This document shows, one piece after another, positions 26,265 through 34,671 of a stretch of 64,000 bases of DNA. A program made the position numbers and the translations under genes. The notes below the pieces were generated by a model. The model had not been told where the DNA came from. It did no database searches and saw nothing but the letters and a program-made list of their open reading frames with translations. Numbering within the stretch: the first letter of the stretch is position 1; every line of letters starts with the position of its first letter. This DNA comes from Brevibacillus laterosporus DSM 25 (GTDB taxonomy: Bacteria > Bacillota > Bacilli > Brevibacillales > Brevibacillaceae). The DNA lies in NCBI RefSeq assembly GCF_002706795.1, contig NZ_CP017705.1, positions 3,036,501-3,100,500 on the forward strand, written 5' to 3'.

Positions 26265-26717
26265 ATGCTAAGTGAACTATTAACCAGAGACCACATTCAA
26301 GTTATTGAAGAAATCCCTACTTGGGAGGAGGCTATACGATTAGCTGCTCAGCCATTACTAGATGATGGAAGCATTCAGGACTCCTACATTCAGGCTATGA
26401 TTCATAATGTGAAGGAGCTGGGGCCGTATATAGTGATTGCTCCAGACATTGCGATTCCTCATTCGCGTCCTGAGAATGGCGTGAACAAAGTAGGCATGAG
26501 CTTTCTGAAATGTCATAAACCGGTTTCCTTTTCAGAAAAAGCAGAGCATCAGGTCAGATTATTCTTTGTGCTGGCAGCTACGGATAATGACTCCCATTTA
26601 GGTGCACTATCTCAATTAACAGAAGTATTATCTGATCCAAATTCTTTACAAACCCTGTTAACAACAGATTCTATCGAAGAGGTTTTTCAGCTTATTCAGG
26701 TAAAAAATAATCAGTAA
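26265..26717 (+). CDS. PTS EIIA component, ascorbate/mannitol-fructose type
   Basis: A 150-residue cytoplasmic phosphocarrier. The phosphorylated residue is His66 in DIAIPHSRPENG, the usual EIIA (PTS_EIIA_2) site. It takes phosphate from HPr and passes it to the EIIB encoded next. The order EIIA-EIIB-EIIC with SgaT/UlaA-type EIIC marks the L-ascorbate (Ula/Sga) family. Start follows AAGGAGG. First gene of a three-gene operon ending at 28402, preceded by a candidate cre site. Confidence 0.92.
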   Translation: MLSELLTRDHIQVIEEIPTWEEAIRLAAQPLLDDGSIQDSYIQAMIHNVKELGPYIVIAPDIAIPHSRPENGVNKVGMSFLKCHKPVSFSEKAEHQVRLFFVLAATDNDSHLGALSQLTEVLSDPNSLQTLLTTDSIEEVFQLIQVKNNQ

Positions 26718-26749
26718 ATATAACAATTACATTTGAGGAGGAATCATTT

Positions 26750-27016
26750 ATGAAAAAGATTTTGGTGGTATGCGGAAACGGTCTAGGAAGTAGTTTTATT
26801 GTGGAAATGAACGTGAAAAAGATTCTAGGTGAGTTAGGCATTGAAGCGGAAGTATCACATACCGATTTGGCTTCTAGCAAAACAGAGAGAGCTGATCTAT
26901 ATCTAGGCTCTAAAGATATCGTGGGAAATCTTGAAGATGGTTCACGTGTTGTTGAAGGATTAACAAACATTTTGGATCAAAACGAAATTCGTGAAGTCCT
27001 GAAAAAACACTTCTAA
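26750..27016 (+). CDS. PTS EIIB component, ascorbate (UlaB/SgaB) type
   Basis: An 88-residue EIIB protein. The phosphocysteine is Cys8 in VVCGNGLGSS, the family P-loop. It relays phosphate from the EIIA to the sugar bound by the EIIC. Good AGGAGG ribosome site; 32 bases after the EIIA gene. Confidence 0.93.
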   Translation: MKKILVVCGNGLGSSFIVEMNVKKILGELGIEAEVSHTDLASSKTERADLYLGSKDIVGNLEDGSRVVEGLTNILDQNEIREVLKKHF

Positions 27017-27079
27017 CGCTAGAAGTGTTTGGATTCCTCTTTATTGCACCATGAAAAAAGAAAAGTGGAGGGATTGCCC

Positions 27080-28342
27080 ATGCTAGATTTTCTGATGAAC
27101 GATATTTTAGGAACACCTGCGATCTTGGTCGGACTCTTCGCTTTATTCGGCTTGTTGCTCCAAAAGAAAAATATTGCTGACATCATCGCAGGTACTTTGA
27201 AAACCACTATGGGTTTTATTATCCTAGGTGGTGGAGCTAGCATTTTAATTGGCTCTTTAGACGCTTTTAGCAAAATATTTACAGAAGCTTTTCATATTAA
27301 CGGGGTTATTCCAAACAACGAGGCGATTGTAGCCATTGCTCAACAAACGTTTGGGAAAGAAACAGCGATGATCATGTTCTTTGGAATGGTAGCTAATATT
27401 TTGTTTGCACGTTTTACCCCGTTTAAATATATTTTCTTAACGGGTCATCATACGCTGTTCATGGCTTGTTTGTTATCCGCAGTATTATCCACAGGTGGTT
27501 TTACTGGTGCACCGTTAGTTATGATTGGATCGGTTTTATTGGGAGCTTTGATGGTTTTATCTCCAGCAATTACACAACCATATACACGTAAAGTAACCGG
27601 TTCTGACGATTTCGCCATGGGTCACTTTGGATCATTTGGATACGTAACAGCGGGCTTTATTGGAGCAAAGTTTGGCAATAAAGCAAAATCCACAGAAGAT
27701 ATTAAAGTTCCAAAATCTCTTGGTTTCCTACGTGATACATCGATTTCTATCTCTTTGACGATGGCGCTCTTGTATTTGATTATTGCACCATTTGCTGGGC
27801 AAAGCTTTATCGAGACCCAACTTTCTAACGGACAAAACTTCATTGTATACTCCTTTATTCAAGCAATCACTTTTGCAGCTGGTGTGTATATTGTTCTAGC
27901 TGGGGTACGGATGTTGATTGCAGAAATTATTCCTGCCTTTAAAGGGATTGCCGATAAAATTGTACCAAATGCAAAACCAGCGCTCGATTGCCCAACTATA
28001 TTTCCATTTGCACCAAACGCCGTTATTATTGGTTTCCTAGCTAGTTTTGTGGCAGGTCTAATCGCCATGTTTATCTTGCCAGTGATTGGTCTTAAGGTTA
28101 TCGTTCCTGGTGTTGTAGGTCACTTCTTCACAGGTGCCGCCGCAGGTGTTTACGGAAATGCTACAGGTGGACGACGAGGTGCGATCATCGGTGCTTTTGT
28201 AAATGGGTTATTGATCTCTATCTTGCCAGCTCTATTATTACCGGTACTGGGTGGACTAGGTTTTGAAGGTTCTACGTTTGGTGATGCTGACTTTGGAATT
28301 GTAGGGATTATTCTTGGAAAAATGATTACGTTGTTTCAATAG
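27080..28342 (+). CDS. PTS EIIC component, ascorbate (UlaA/SgaT) type
   Basis: A membrane permease of about 420 residues with about eleven hydrophobic segments. Start ATG 27080 follows GGAGGG; the open frame to 27029 adds a charged stretch. The segment FGMVANILFARFTPFKYIFLTGHH (split here by function: the NILFARFTPFKYIFLTGHH loop) and the C-terminal FFTGAAAGVYGNATGGRRGA region match UlaA. It imports and phosphorylates its substrate, expected to be L-ascorbate or a related acid. None of the ascorbate catabolic genes (ulaD, ulaE, ulaF, ulaG) is in the window, so the true substrate is open. Confidence 0.92.
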   Translation: MLDFLMNDILGTPAILVGLFALFGLLLQKKNIADIIAGTLKTTMGFIILGGGASILIGSLDAFSKIFTEAFHINGVIPNNEAIVAIAQQTFGKETAMIMFFGMVANILFARFTPFKYIFLTGHHTLFMACLLSAVLSTGGFTGAPLVMIGSVLLGALMVLSPAITQPYTRKVTGSDDFAMGHFGSFGYVTAGFIGAKFGNKAKSTEDIKVPKSLGFLRDTSISISLTMALLYLIIAPFAGQSFIETQLSNGQNFIVYSFIQAITFAAGVYIVLAGVRMLIAEIIPAFKGIADKIVPNAKPALDCPTIFPFAPNAVIIGFLASFVAGLIAMFILPVIGLKVIVPGVVGHFFTGAAAGVYGNATGGRRGAIIGAFVNGLLISILPALLLPVLGGLGFEGSTFGDADFGIVGIILGKMITLFQ

Positions 28343-28368
28343 ATAAAAAAGGTAACAAATACTAGTAG

Positions 28369-28402
28369 GCTAGTTTCACGTTATGTGAAACTAGCTTTTT
28401 TG
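28369..28402 (+). terminator. Terminator of the ascorbate-type PTS operon
   Basis: GCTAGTTTCAC pairs with GTGAAACTAGC, then TTTTTT. Confidence 0.93.
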
Positions 28403-28473
28403 ATAATTGAAGGACCAAAATTTCAAATAAAAAATATATGTTTGAGACCGCGCAGGTATTTATTGGGGGAAGT

Positions 28474-28691
28474 TTGCAACATTTAAGTGAAATACAGGTA
28501 TAAAAATAGGGTGAACATACAAGAGAAACAGCTTTATTCCTAGATGATTAAAGCTGTTTTTTGAATTAAAAAAACGAGTTTCTTCCTATTATAATGGCAA
28601 CTGTGCAAGGGCTATAAAAATGACCGTGCAAATTGTGCAAAAGCATATTTCTCTTTGCAAATGAAAAATGACAGACATCCAAGTTTTGCAA
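28474..28691 (+). repeat. Cluster of six TGCAA direct repeats upstream of the fructose operon
   Basis: TTGCAA or GTGCAA words, all on the plus strand, begin near 28474, 28603, 28626, 28635, 28655 and 28686. Within them a terminator-like hairpin lies at 28526-28562 (AACAGCTTTA/TTAAAGCTGTT then T run) with no gene in front of it. The purpose is unknown; a DeoR-type operator array is one possibility. Confidence 0.4.
28526..28562 (+). terminator. Terminator-like hairpin without an assigned gene
   Basis: AAACAGCTTTA pairs with TAAAGCTGTTT followed by more T. Upstream 28403-28525 has no ORF; a weak promoter TTGCAA(19)TATAAA at 28474-28504 would give a transcript of about 50 bases. Confidence 0.6.
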
Positions 28692-28740
28692 GCAAATGAT
28701 AGGCTGTCAAGAAATGGACGATATTTGTAAGAGCTTACCG

Positions 28741-28800
28741 TTGATTTGTAGAAGAATTATGTATATAATCAAAAACAATCACAAACAATTAAAAACGATC
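28741..28800 (+). promoter_or_regulatory. Promoter and candidate FruR operator of the fructose operon
   Basis: TTGATT (28741-28746) and a perfect TATAAT (28764-28769) are 17 bases apart. Just downstream three 10-base direct repeats of AAAAACAATC type occupy 28771-28800, and a related TAATCGATC follows at about 28813. A repressor on these repeats would cover the transcription start, as expected for the DeoR-type repressor encoded first in the operon. Confidence 0.65.
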
Positions 28801-28856
28801 GTAAATTAATCATAATCGATCAAATGTGTGATTTTTACTAAAGGAGCGACAATTGA

Positions 28857-29612
28857 ATGTTAACTCCAGAACGACATCAACTCATTTTGGCTTTGCTCAA
28901 AGAAAAAGAAGTGGTTACTGTTCATGAATTGGTAGATACCACGAATGCATCTGAATCAACTATTCGTCGGGATTTAAGTGAGTTAGAAGAAAAACGTTAT
29001 TTAAAACGTGTTCATGGTGGAGCTTCTATCTTGCATCGCAAACTCGAAGAACCGACTGTGCTAGAAAAAGTAAAGAAAAGTGAACAGGAAAAAGTAGCGA
29101 TTGCTGCTTATGCCGCTTCTCTTATCAAGGATAAGGATTCCATTTATTTAGATGCAGGTACGACAACAGAACAGATGATTCCCCACATCACAGCTAAGCA
29201 GATCGTAATTGTTACGAACGGTCTTAATATTGCCCTGACTGCTCGACAATATGATTGTAAGACCATTTTAATCGGTGGTGAGTTAAAAGCAGGTACGATG
29301 GCCGTGATTGGTAGAGGGGCTGCAACCGGGATGGGGCAATATCGTTTTGATAAATGCTTCCTTGGTATGAATGCCTTTGATCTCACACATGGCTTTACTA
29401 CTCCTGATCCAGAGGAGGCCTATATCAAGCAATTGGCGCTTTCTTATTCAGATGAGAAGTATGTGCTGTGCGATTCACAAAAGTATGGAGAGGTGACATT
29501 TGCCAAAGTAGCGGATATAAACGAAGCGATGATTATTACAGATGATCGCATAAATCCGGCAGAAGCAGAGAAAGTAAGAAAACTAACAAGATGCAAAGTG
29601 GTGAAATTATGA
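28857..29612 (+). CDS. fruR: DeoR-family repressor of the fructose operon
   Basis: A 251-residue regulator. The N-terminal HTH (about 18-57) ends with STIRRDLSELEEKRYLKRVHGG, the DeoR signature; the C-terminal domain is the DeoR sugar-phosphate sensor with YLDAGTTTEQMIPHI and the GGELKAGTMAVIG segment. Known FruR proteins of this type respond to fructose 1-phosphate. It starts the fruR-fruK-fruA cluster; its stop overlaps the fruK start (ATGA). AAGGAGCG ribosome site. Confidence 0.92.
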   Translation: MLTPERHQLILALLKEKEVVTVHELVDTTNASESTIRRDLSELEEKRYLKRVHGGASILHRKLEEPTVLEKVKKSEQEKVAIAAYAASLIKDKDSIYLDAGTTTEQMIPHITAKQIVIVTNGLNIALTARQYDCKTILIGGELKAGTMAVIGRGAATGMGQYRFDKCFLGMNAFDLTHGFTTPDPEEAYIKQLALSYSDEKYVLCDSQKYGEVTFAKVADINEAMIITDDRINPAEAEKVRKLTRCKVVKL

Positions 29613-30520
29613 TTTATACGGTAAGTCTTAATCCTTCGATAGACTATCACATCTGGTTGCCAAGCTTGCAAGTAGGAAGAATTACCGGAGCAACAAAAGA
29701 AATAAAGATGGCTGGAGGCAAGGGAATTAATGTCTCTAAAGTATTAAAGAATGTAGGAAAAGAATCGGTGGCTCTCGGATTTATTGGTGGATTTACAGGT
29801 GAATTTATTGCTCAGGAAATGGAAGCGCTTGATATATCAACTTCTTTCATCAAAGTAGAGGGAGATTCACGAATTAACGTCAAGATGAAAGCGGAGACAG
29901 AAACAGATATCAGTGGTGTTTCCCCAGAGATTCCTGCCGCAGCGTTTGCGCAATTGATGGACCAAATCCAGAGTTTGCACAAAGATGATTATTTAGTGTT
30001 AGCAGGTAGTGTACCTAAGAGCCTTAACAGTGACACTTACGAAACAATGATGGACGTTCTTGCAAATAAAGGTTTGCAAATTGCACTAGATGCTAGTGGA
30101 GATGCTCTAAAAAGGGGCATTACCAAGAAGCCATTTTTTATCAAACCCAACCATCATGAACTAGGCGAATTGTGTGGAGTAACCATTGCCACACCGATAG
30201 AAGCCTATCAGCATGCCAAGCGAATAGTTGATCAGGGAGTGGAGAACGTTATTGTTTCTTTGGCAGGCAAAGGAGCGGTCTTTGTAAATCAGGAAGGCGC
30301 TTATGTTGCCCAATTTCCCGAGAGTAAGCCTGTTAATTCGATTGGAGCCGGAGATTCTGTAGTTGCAGGATTTTTATACGCTAAAAGCGAGCAGATGCAA
30401 GAGGCAGAAGCCTTTCAATTTGCGATTGCTTGTGGTACAGCAACAGCTTTGTCCGAAGGTTTTTGTACACCAACGACTATTGCTAAATACTTGCCAACCA
30501 TCCAAGTGGCAAAAATATAG
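29609..30520 (+). CDS. fruK: 1-phosphofructokinase
   Basis: Cytoplasmic PfkB-family kinase converting fructose 1-phosphate to fructose 1,6-bisphosphate with ATP. Start is ATG 29609 in the ATGA overlap with fruR, giving MIYTVSLNPSIDYHIW, the standard N-terminus; the longer frame to 29591 is not needed. The PfkB motifs are GGKGINVSKVL near residue 36 and the C-terminal GAGDSVVAGF near 245, which holds the catalytic Asp. 303 residues is normal. The fruA gene follows after 18 bases. Confidence 0.95.
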   Translation: MIYTVSLNPSIDYHIWLPSLQVGRITGATKEIKMAGGKGINVSKVLKNVGKESVALGFIGGFTGEFIAQEMEALDISTSFIKVEGDSRINVKMKAETETDISGVSPEIPAAAFAQLMDQIQSLHKDDYLVLAGSVPKSLNSDTYETMMDVLANKGLQIALDASGDALKRGITKKPFFIKPNHHELGELCGVTIATPIEAYQHAKRIVDQGVENVIVSLAGKGAVFVNQEGAYVAQFPESKPVNSIGAGDSVVAGFLYAKSEQMQEAEAFQFAIACGTATALSEGFCTPTTIAKYLPTIQVAKI

Positions 30521-30538
30521 AACCAGGGGGATAAGGAA

Positions 30539-32413
30539 ATGCGTATCTTAGACATGCTGCGAGCAGATACTATTGTTATGCACCTATCTGCAACCTCCAA
30601 GGCAGAGGTCATTCAAGAACTGATTGACCAATTGGACCAAGCAGATTGCCTGAACGACAAAGAAGGAATGAGAGAAGCAATATTAGCTCGTGAAGCTCAT
30701 GCTTCAACAGGAATTGGTGAAGGAATTGCTATTCCCCATGCCAAAACCGAAGCGGTAAAAAAACCAAGTATTGCGTTTGGCTACTCCCGTGAAGGAATAG
30801 ATTACGATGCATTGGACGGACAAAAATCGCATTTATTTTTCATGATTGCAGCTACTGCCGATGCTAACCAGGCGCACTTAGAAACCTTGGCACACCTGTC
30901 TGAAATGCTCATGGACGAGTCCTTCCGACAAGAATTGACTCAGGCTACGATCAAGGAAGAATTATTAAAAATGATTGCGAGAAAAGAAAAGGAAAGTCAT
31001 AATGTAGAGGAGCCCTCTGTTTTACCAGGTGAAACAGGAGGAGTAAAAGTTGTCGCCGTGACAGCTTGTCCAACAGGGATCGCTCACACATATATGGCAG
31101 CCGATGCTTTGAAAAAGAAGGCAGAAGAAATGGGCATAGCCATCCGTGTAGAGACAAATGGTTCCGGTGGTGCAAAGAATAAATTGACATCTGAAGAGAT
31201 TGAACAGGCAGATGCGGTAATCGTTGCTGCTGACAAACAGGTCGATATGGACAGGTTTAAGGGCAAGGTAGTGATTGAAGTGCCGGTAGCTGATGGAATT
31301 CGTAAGGCAGAGGACTTGATTAAACGAGCAATAAATCAAGATGGCCCAGTCTACCAAGGTAGCACGTCTTCCGCAGATTCCTCTGAAGATAAGTCAGGCA
31401 GATCAGGTTTTTACAAGCATTTGATGAGCGGTGTATCCAACATGCTACCATTGGTGGTTGGTGGAGGTATCATCATCGCTATTAGCTTTATGTTTGGGAT
31501 TAATGCAGCCAATCCGGATGATCCCACTTTTAGCCCGATTGCCAAGCTGCTGAGTGACATCGGTGGTGGTTCCGCTTTCAAACTGATGATCCCTGTATTA
31601 GCGGGTTATATTGCCATGAGTATTGCTGATCGACCAGGTTTAGCCCCTGGTTTAGTTGGTGGATGGCTAGCCGCGGAAACAGGCTCTGGATTTTTAGGTG
31701 GATTAATTGCTGGTTTCCTTGCAGGTTATTTGGTGGTAGGATTGAAAAAAGTGTTTTCTGGTTTGCCTCAGTCTCTTGAAGGTATTAAACCAACTCTGTT
31801 GTACCCGTTGTTTGGTATTTTGCTAACAGGTCTAGTCATGCTTGGCGTTGTTTCACAACCGGTCGCAGCACTTAATAACTGGTTAACAGATTGGTTAAGT
31901 AATATGGGACAAGGAAATGCTGTCATTCTTGGTATTGTAATCGGTGCCATGATGGCTGTTGATATGGGCGGTCCTGTGAATAAAGCAGCATTTACATTCG
32001 GTATCGCTATGATTGCAGCAGGAAACTATGGTCCACACGCAGCAATTATGGCTGCTGGGATGACACCTCCATTAGGAATTGCATTGGCAACGACTTTGTT
32101 CAAAAAGAAATTTACTGCACAGGAAAGAGAAGCAGGTAAAACCGCATATATTTTAGGAGCTTCCTTCATCACGGAGGGTGCAATTCCGTTTGCAGCAGCT
32201 GACCCAACACGCATAATTCCGGCAACAGTTCTGGGCTCCGCTGTAGCAGGTGGCTTGTCGATGTTCTTTGGATGTACACTACCAGCACCTCATGGAGGAA
32301 TGTTTGTTCTTCCAGTTGTAGGTAATCTTGGGATGTATATTGTGTCAATTTTGGTAGGAACATTGATTACTGCCTTGATGATCAATATACTAAAAAAAGA
32401 AGTTCATGAATAA
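30539..32413 (+). CDS. fruA: Fructose-specific PTS EIIABC
   Basis: A 624-residue membrane phosphotransferase that imports fructose as fructose 1-phosphate. EIIA is residues 1-150 with phospho-His67 in IAIPHAKT. EIIB is about 168-265 with phospho-Cys in TACPTGIAHTYMAA. EIIC spans about 290-624 with eight to ten membrane segments and the PTS fructose loops (VDMGGPVNKAAFTFG, TEGAIPFAAADP). The order A-B-C is the Bacillus-type FruA. GGGGGAT ribosome site. The ptsH gene follows after 31 bases with no terminator. Confidence 0.96.
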   Translation: MRILDMLRADTIVMHLSATSKAEVIQELIDQLDQADCLNDKEGMREAILAREAHASTGIGEGIAIPHAKTEAVKKPSIAFGYSREGIDYDALDGQKSHLFFMIAATADANQAHLETLAHLSEMLMDESFRQELTQATIKEELLKMIARKEKESHNVEEPSVLPGETGGVKVVAVTACPTGIAHTYMAADALKKKAEEMGIAIRVETNGSGGAKNKLTSEEIEQADAVIVAADKQVDMDRFKGKVVIEVPVADGIRKAEDLIKRAINQDGPVYQGSTSSADSSEDKSGRSGFYKHLMSGVSNMLPLVVGGGIIIAISFMFGINAANPDDPTFSPIAKLLSDIGGGSAFKLMIPVLAGYIAMSIADRPGLAPGLVGGWLAAETGSGFLGGLIAGFLAGYLVVGLKKVFSGLPQSLEGIKPTLLYPLFGILLTGLVMLGVVSQPVAALNNWLTDWLSNMGQGNAVILGIVIGAMMAVDMGGPVNKAAFTFGIAMIAAGNYGPHAAIMAAGMTPPLGIALATTLFKKKFTAQEREAGKTAYILGASFITEGAIPFAAADPTRIIPATVLGSAVAGGLSMFFGCTLPAPHGGMFVLPVVGNLGMYIVSILVGTLITALMINILKKEVHE

Positions 32414-32444
32414 CTAAATTAACGAGAAAAAGGAGAAATATTCC

Positions 32445-32705
32445 ATGTTAACAAAAACTTGCGTAATTCAAAACCCTGCTGGCTTGCATGCTCGTCCAGC
32501 AACAATGTTCGTACAAAAGGCAACTTCTTTCTCTTGCGATGTAAATTTAATTAAAGGCACAAAAAAAATTAACGGCAAAAGCATCATGGGTGTTATGACA
32601 CTTGCAGCGAAAAAAGGCGATGAAATCGTACTTGAAGTAAGTGGCGAAAACGAAGCTCAAGCTCTTGAGGAATTGGGCGCGATCCTAGAAAGTGCAAAAG
32701 AATAG
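32445..32705 (+). CDS. ptsH: HPr phosphocarrier protein
   Basis: An 86-residue general PTS carrier. His15 in AGLHARPA accepts phosphate from enzyme I, and Ser46 in GKSIMGVM is the HPr kinase site used for CcpA-dependent catabolite control. Both are in place. AAGGAG ribosome site. It sits directly behind fruA and ahead of ptsI, so general PTS proteins are tied to the fructose operon here. Confidence 0.97.
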   Translation: MLTKTCVIQNPAGLHARPATMFVQKATSFSCDVNLIKGTKKINGKSIMGVMTLAAKKGDEIVLEVSGENEAQALEELGAILESAKE

Positions 32706-32722
32706 TTAGGAGATGATCCGTC

Positions 32723-34450
32723 TTGCTTTGTAAAGGTATTGCAGCAGCCCAAGGGATCGCTCTTGGTCGAGCTTTGGTAAAGGTAGAAGAAACCCTCTCT
32801 TATACACGTAAAACACTTGCAGCGGATGAAATAGCTGCGGAAGTGGCACGTTTGAAAGAGGCTTTGAACAAAACCAACTCCCAATTAGAAGTGATTAAAC
32901 AAAAAGCACTTCGTGACATTGGGGAAGCAGAAGCAAAAATCTTCGAAGCTCACCAACTGTTTCTGGAAGATCCAGAATTCGTTGGAGCAATGGAAGGTAA
33001 CATCGAGAATGATAAAGTGAACGCTGAAGCAGCTTTAGAAGATGTTCGTGACATGTTCGTAGGTATGTTTGAGAGCATGGACAACGAATATATGCGCGAG
33101 CGTGCAGCAGACCTGCGTGACGTAAGCCAACGAATTCTAAAGAACTTGCTTGGTGTGGAAGACACTTTGGTTGGTGATTCCAAAGAACCAGTAATTCTGG
33201 TTGTTCATGACCTGACACCATCCGATACCGCACAACTTGATAAGAGCAAAGTGAAAGCGTTTGTAACCAATATTGGTGGTCGTACTTCTCACTCTGCAAT
33301 TATGGCACGCACGATGGAAATTCCTGCGATTACTGGTCTTAACGATATCACAGAGAAAGTTCAAACCGGTGATATGTTGATTGTTGACGGTGAGACAGGT
33401 GATGTATACGTAAATCCTGAGCAAGAGCTCATTGCTACGTACCAGAAAAAATTAGAAGAGTACGAGGCACAAAAAGCTGCATGGGCACAATTAGTCAATG
33501 AACCATCTGTATCAAAAGACGGTCATCATGTTGAATTAGTTGCGAACATCGGTAACCCTCATGACGCTGAAGTAGCTGATAAAGCAGGCGCTGAAGGTAT
33601 TGGTCTGTTCCGTACAGAATTCTTGTACATGGGCCGTGATAACTTCCCGACTGAGGAAGAACAATTTGAATCATATAAAGCCGTAGCACTTACGATGGAC
33701 AAAAACCGTCCTGTAGTTATTCGTACGTTGGATATCGGTGGAGATAAAGAGCTTCCATACTTGCAATTGCCGCATGAAATGAACCCGTTCCTAGGCTACC
33801 GTGCGATTCGCATTTGCTTAGATCAAGTGGACTTGTTTAAAACGCAATTGCGTGCCCTTTTACGAGCAAGCGCATTTGGTAACATTAAAATTATGTATCC
33901 AATGATCGCTACTTTAAAAGAGCTGCGTCAAGCAAACGCAATCTTAGAAGAAGTAAAAGTAGAGCTTCGCGGTAAAGGTATTGCCTTTAACGAGGAGATT
34001 GAAGTGGGAATGATGATTGAAATTCCTGCAGCAGCTGTCATCGCTGATCAATTGGCAAAAGAGGCTGACTTCTTCAGTATTGGTACAAATGATTTAATTC
34101 AATATACCATGGCATGCGACCGTATGAATCAACAAATTTCTTACCTGTATGATCCGTATAATCCAGCAGTATTGCGTTTGATTAAAAACGTGATTGATGC
34201 TGCTCATAAAGAAGGCAAATGGGCTGGTATGTGCGGAGAGATGGCAGGAGAGGAATATGCATTGCCAATCCTTCTTGGTTTTGGACTTGATGAATTTAGT
34301 ATGAGCGCACCTTCTGTATTGCGTGCACGTCATATGCTAAAACAACTAAGCTATAAGGAACTTCAAGCAGTTTCTGAGCACGTACTTAGCTTGGAGGGTG
34401 GCGAAGAAATTCGTGATTACATCAAGACTAATGTATTGGACAAGTTATAA
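32723..34450 (+). CDS. ptsI: Phosphoenolpyruvate-protein phosphotransferase (PTS enzyme I)
   Basis: A 575-residue cytoplasmic enzyme that takes phosphate from phosphoenolpyruvate and gives it to HPr. It starts with TTG 32723 after TTAGGAGA. The N-terminal HPr-binding and phosphohistidine part has GGRTSHSAIMAR with the active His at about 189; the C-terminal barrel carries the PEP sites (GIGLFRTEFLYM, the DIGGDKELPY segment, and the FFSIGTNDLIQY motif) and the catalytic Cys in WAGMCGEMAG. Complete. A terminator follows. Confidence 0.97.
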   Translation: MLCKGIAAAQGIALGRALVKVEETLSYTRKTLAADEIAAEVARLKEALNKTNSQLEVIKQKALRDIGEAEAKIFEAHQLFLEDPEFVGAMEGNIENDKVNAEAALEDVRDMFVGMFESMDNEYMRERAADLRDVSQRILKNLLGVEDTLVGDSKEPVILVVHDLTPSDTAQLDKSKVKAFVTNIGGRTSHSAIMARTMEIPAITGLNDITEKVQTGDMLIVDGETGDVYVNPEQELIATYQKKLEEYEAQKAAWAQLVNEPSVSKDGHHVELVANIGNPHDAEVADKAGAEGIGLFRTEFLYMGRDNFPTEEEQFESYKAVALTMDKNRPVVIRTLDIGGDKELPYLQLPHEMNPFLGYRAIRICLDQVDLFKTQLRALLRASAFGNIKIMYPMIATLKELRQANAILEEVKVELRGKGIAFNEEIEVGMMIEIPAAAVIADQLAKEADFFSIGTNDLIQYTMACDRMNQQISYLYDPYNPAVLRLIKNVIDAAHKEGKWAGMCGEMAGEEYALPILLGFGLDEFSMSAPSVLRARHMLKQLSYKELQAVSEHVLSLEGGEEIRDYIKTNVLDKL

Positions 34451-34460
34451 GAAAAACGTA

Positions 34461-34500
34461 AGCAGGCTGTTGAGATAACTCTCAATGGCCTGTTTTTTTA
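34461..34500 (+). terminator. Terminator of the fru-ptsHI operon
   Basis: CAGGCTGTTGAGA pairs with TCTCAATGGCCTG, then a T run. Confidence 0.9.
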
Positions 34501-34554
34501 TAGAAATTTTTGTAGATATTTTACATAAAAAATGAAAAATATCCCTTTTTTCTC

Positions 34555-34583
34555 TTGTATTGATAATGATAATCGTTTACATT
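34555..34583 (+). promoter_or_regulatory. Fur-controlled promoter of the petrobactin operon
   Basis: TTGTAT (34555-34560) and TACATT (34578-34583) are 17 bases apart. The spacer contains TGATAATGATAATCG at 34561-34575, which matches the Fur 7-1-7 consensus TGATAATnATTATCA at all but two or three positions. Iron-bound Fur would block polymerase here. Confidence 0.8.
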
Positions 34584-34671
34584 TATATGTGAGTACTTTC
34601 AATTTTTATTAAAAAACCTAAATATCTACTTCTTTGGTAAAAAAAGCGTAGCAAGCAAAAGGAGATGCAAT

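Noticed and set aside
28474-28504. TTGCAA-TATAAA as a promoter for a small RNA
   Set aside because: Spacer of 19 bases and weak -35; kept only as a remark with the orphan terminator.
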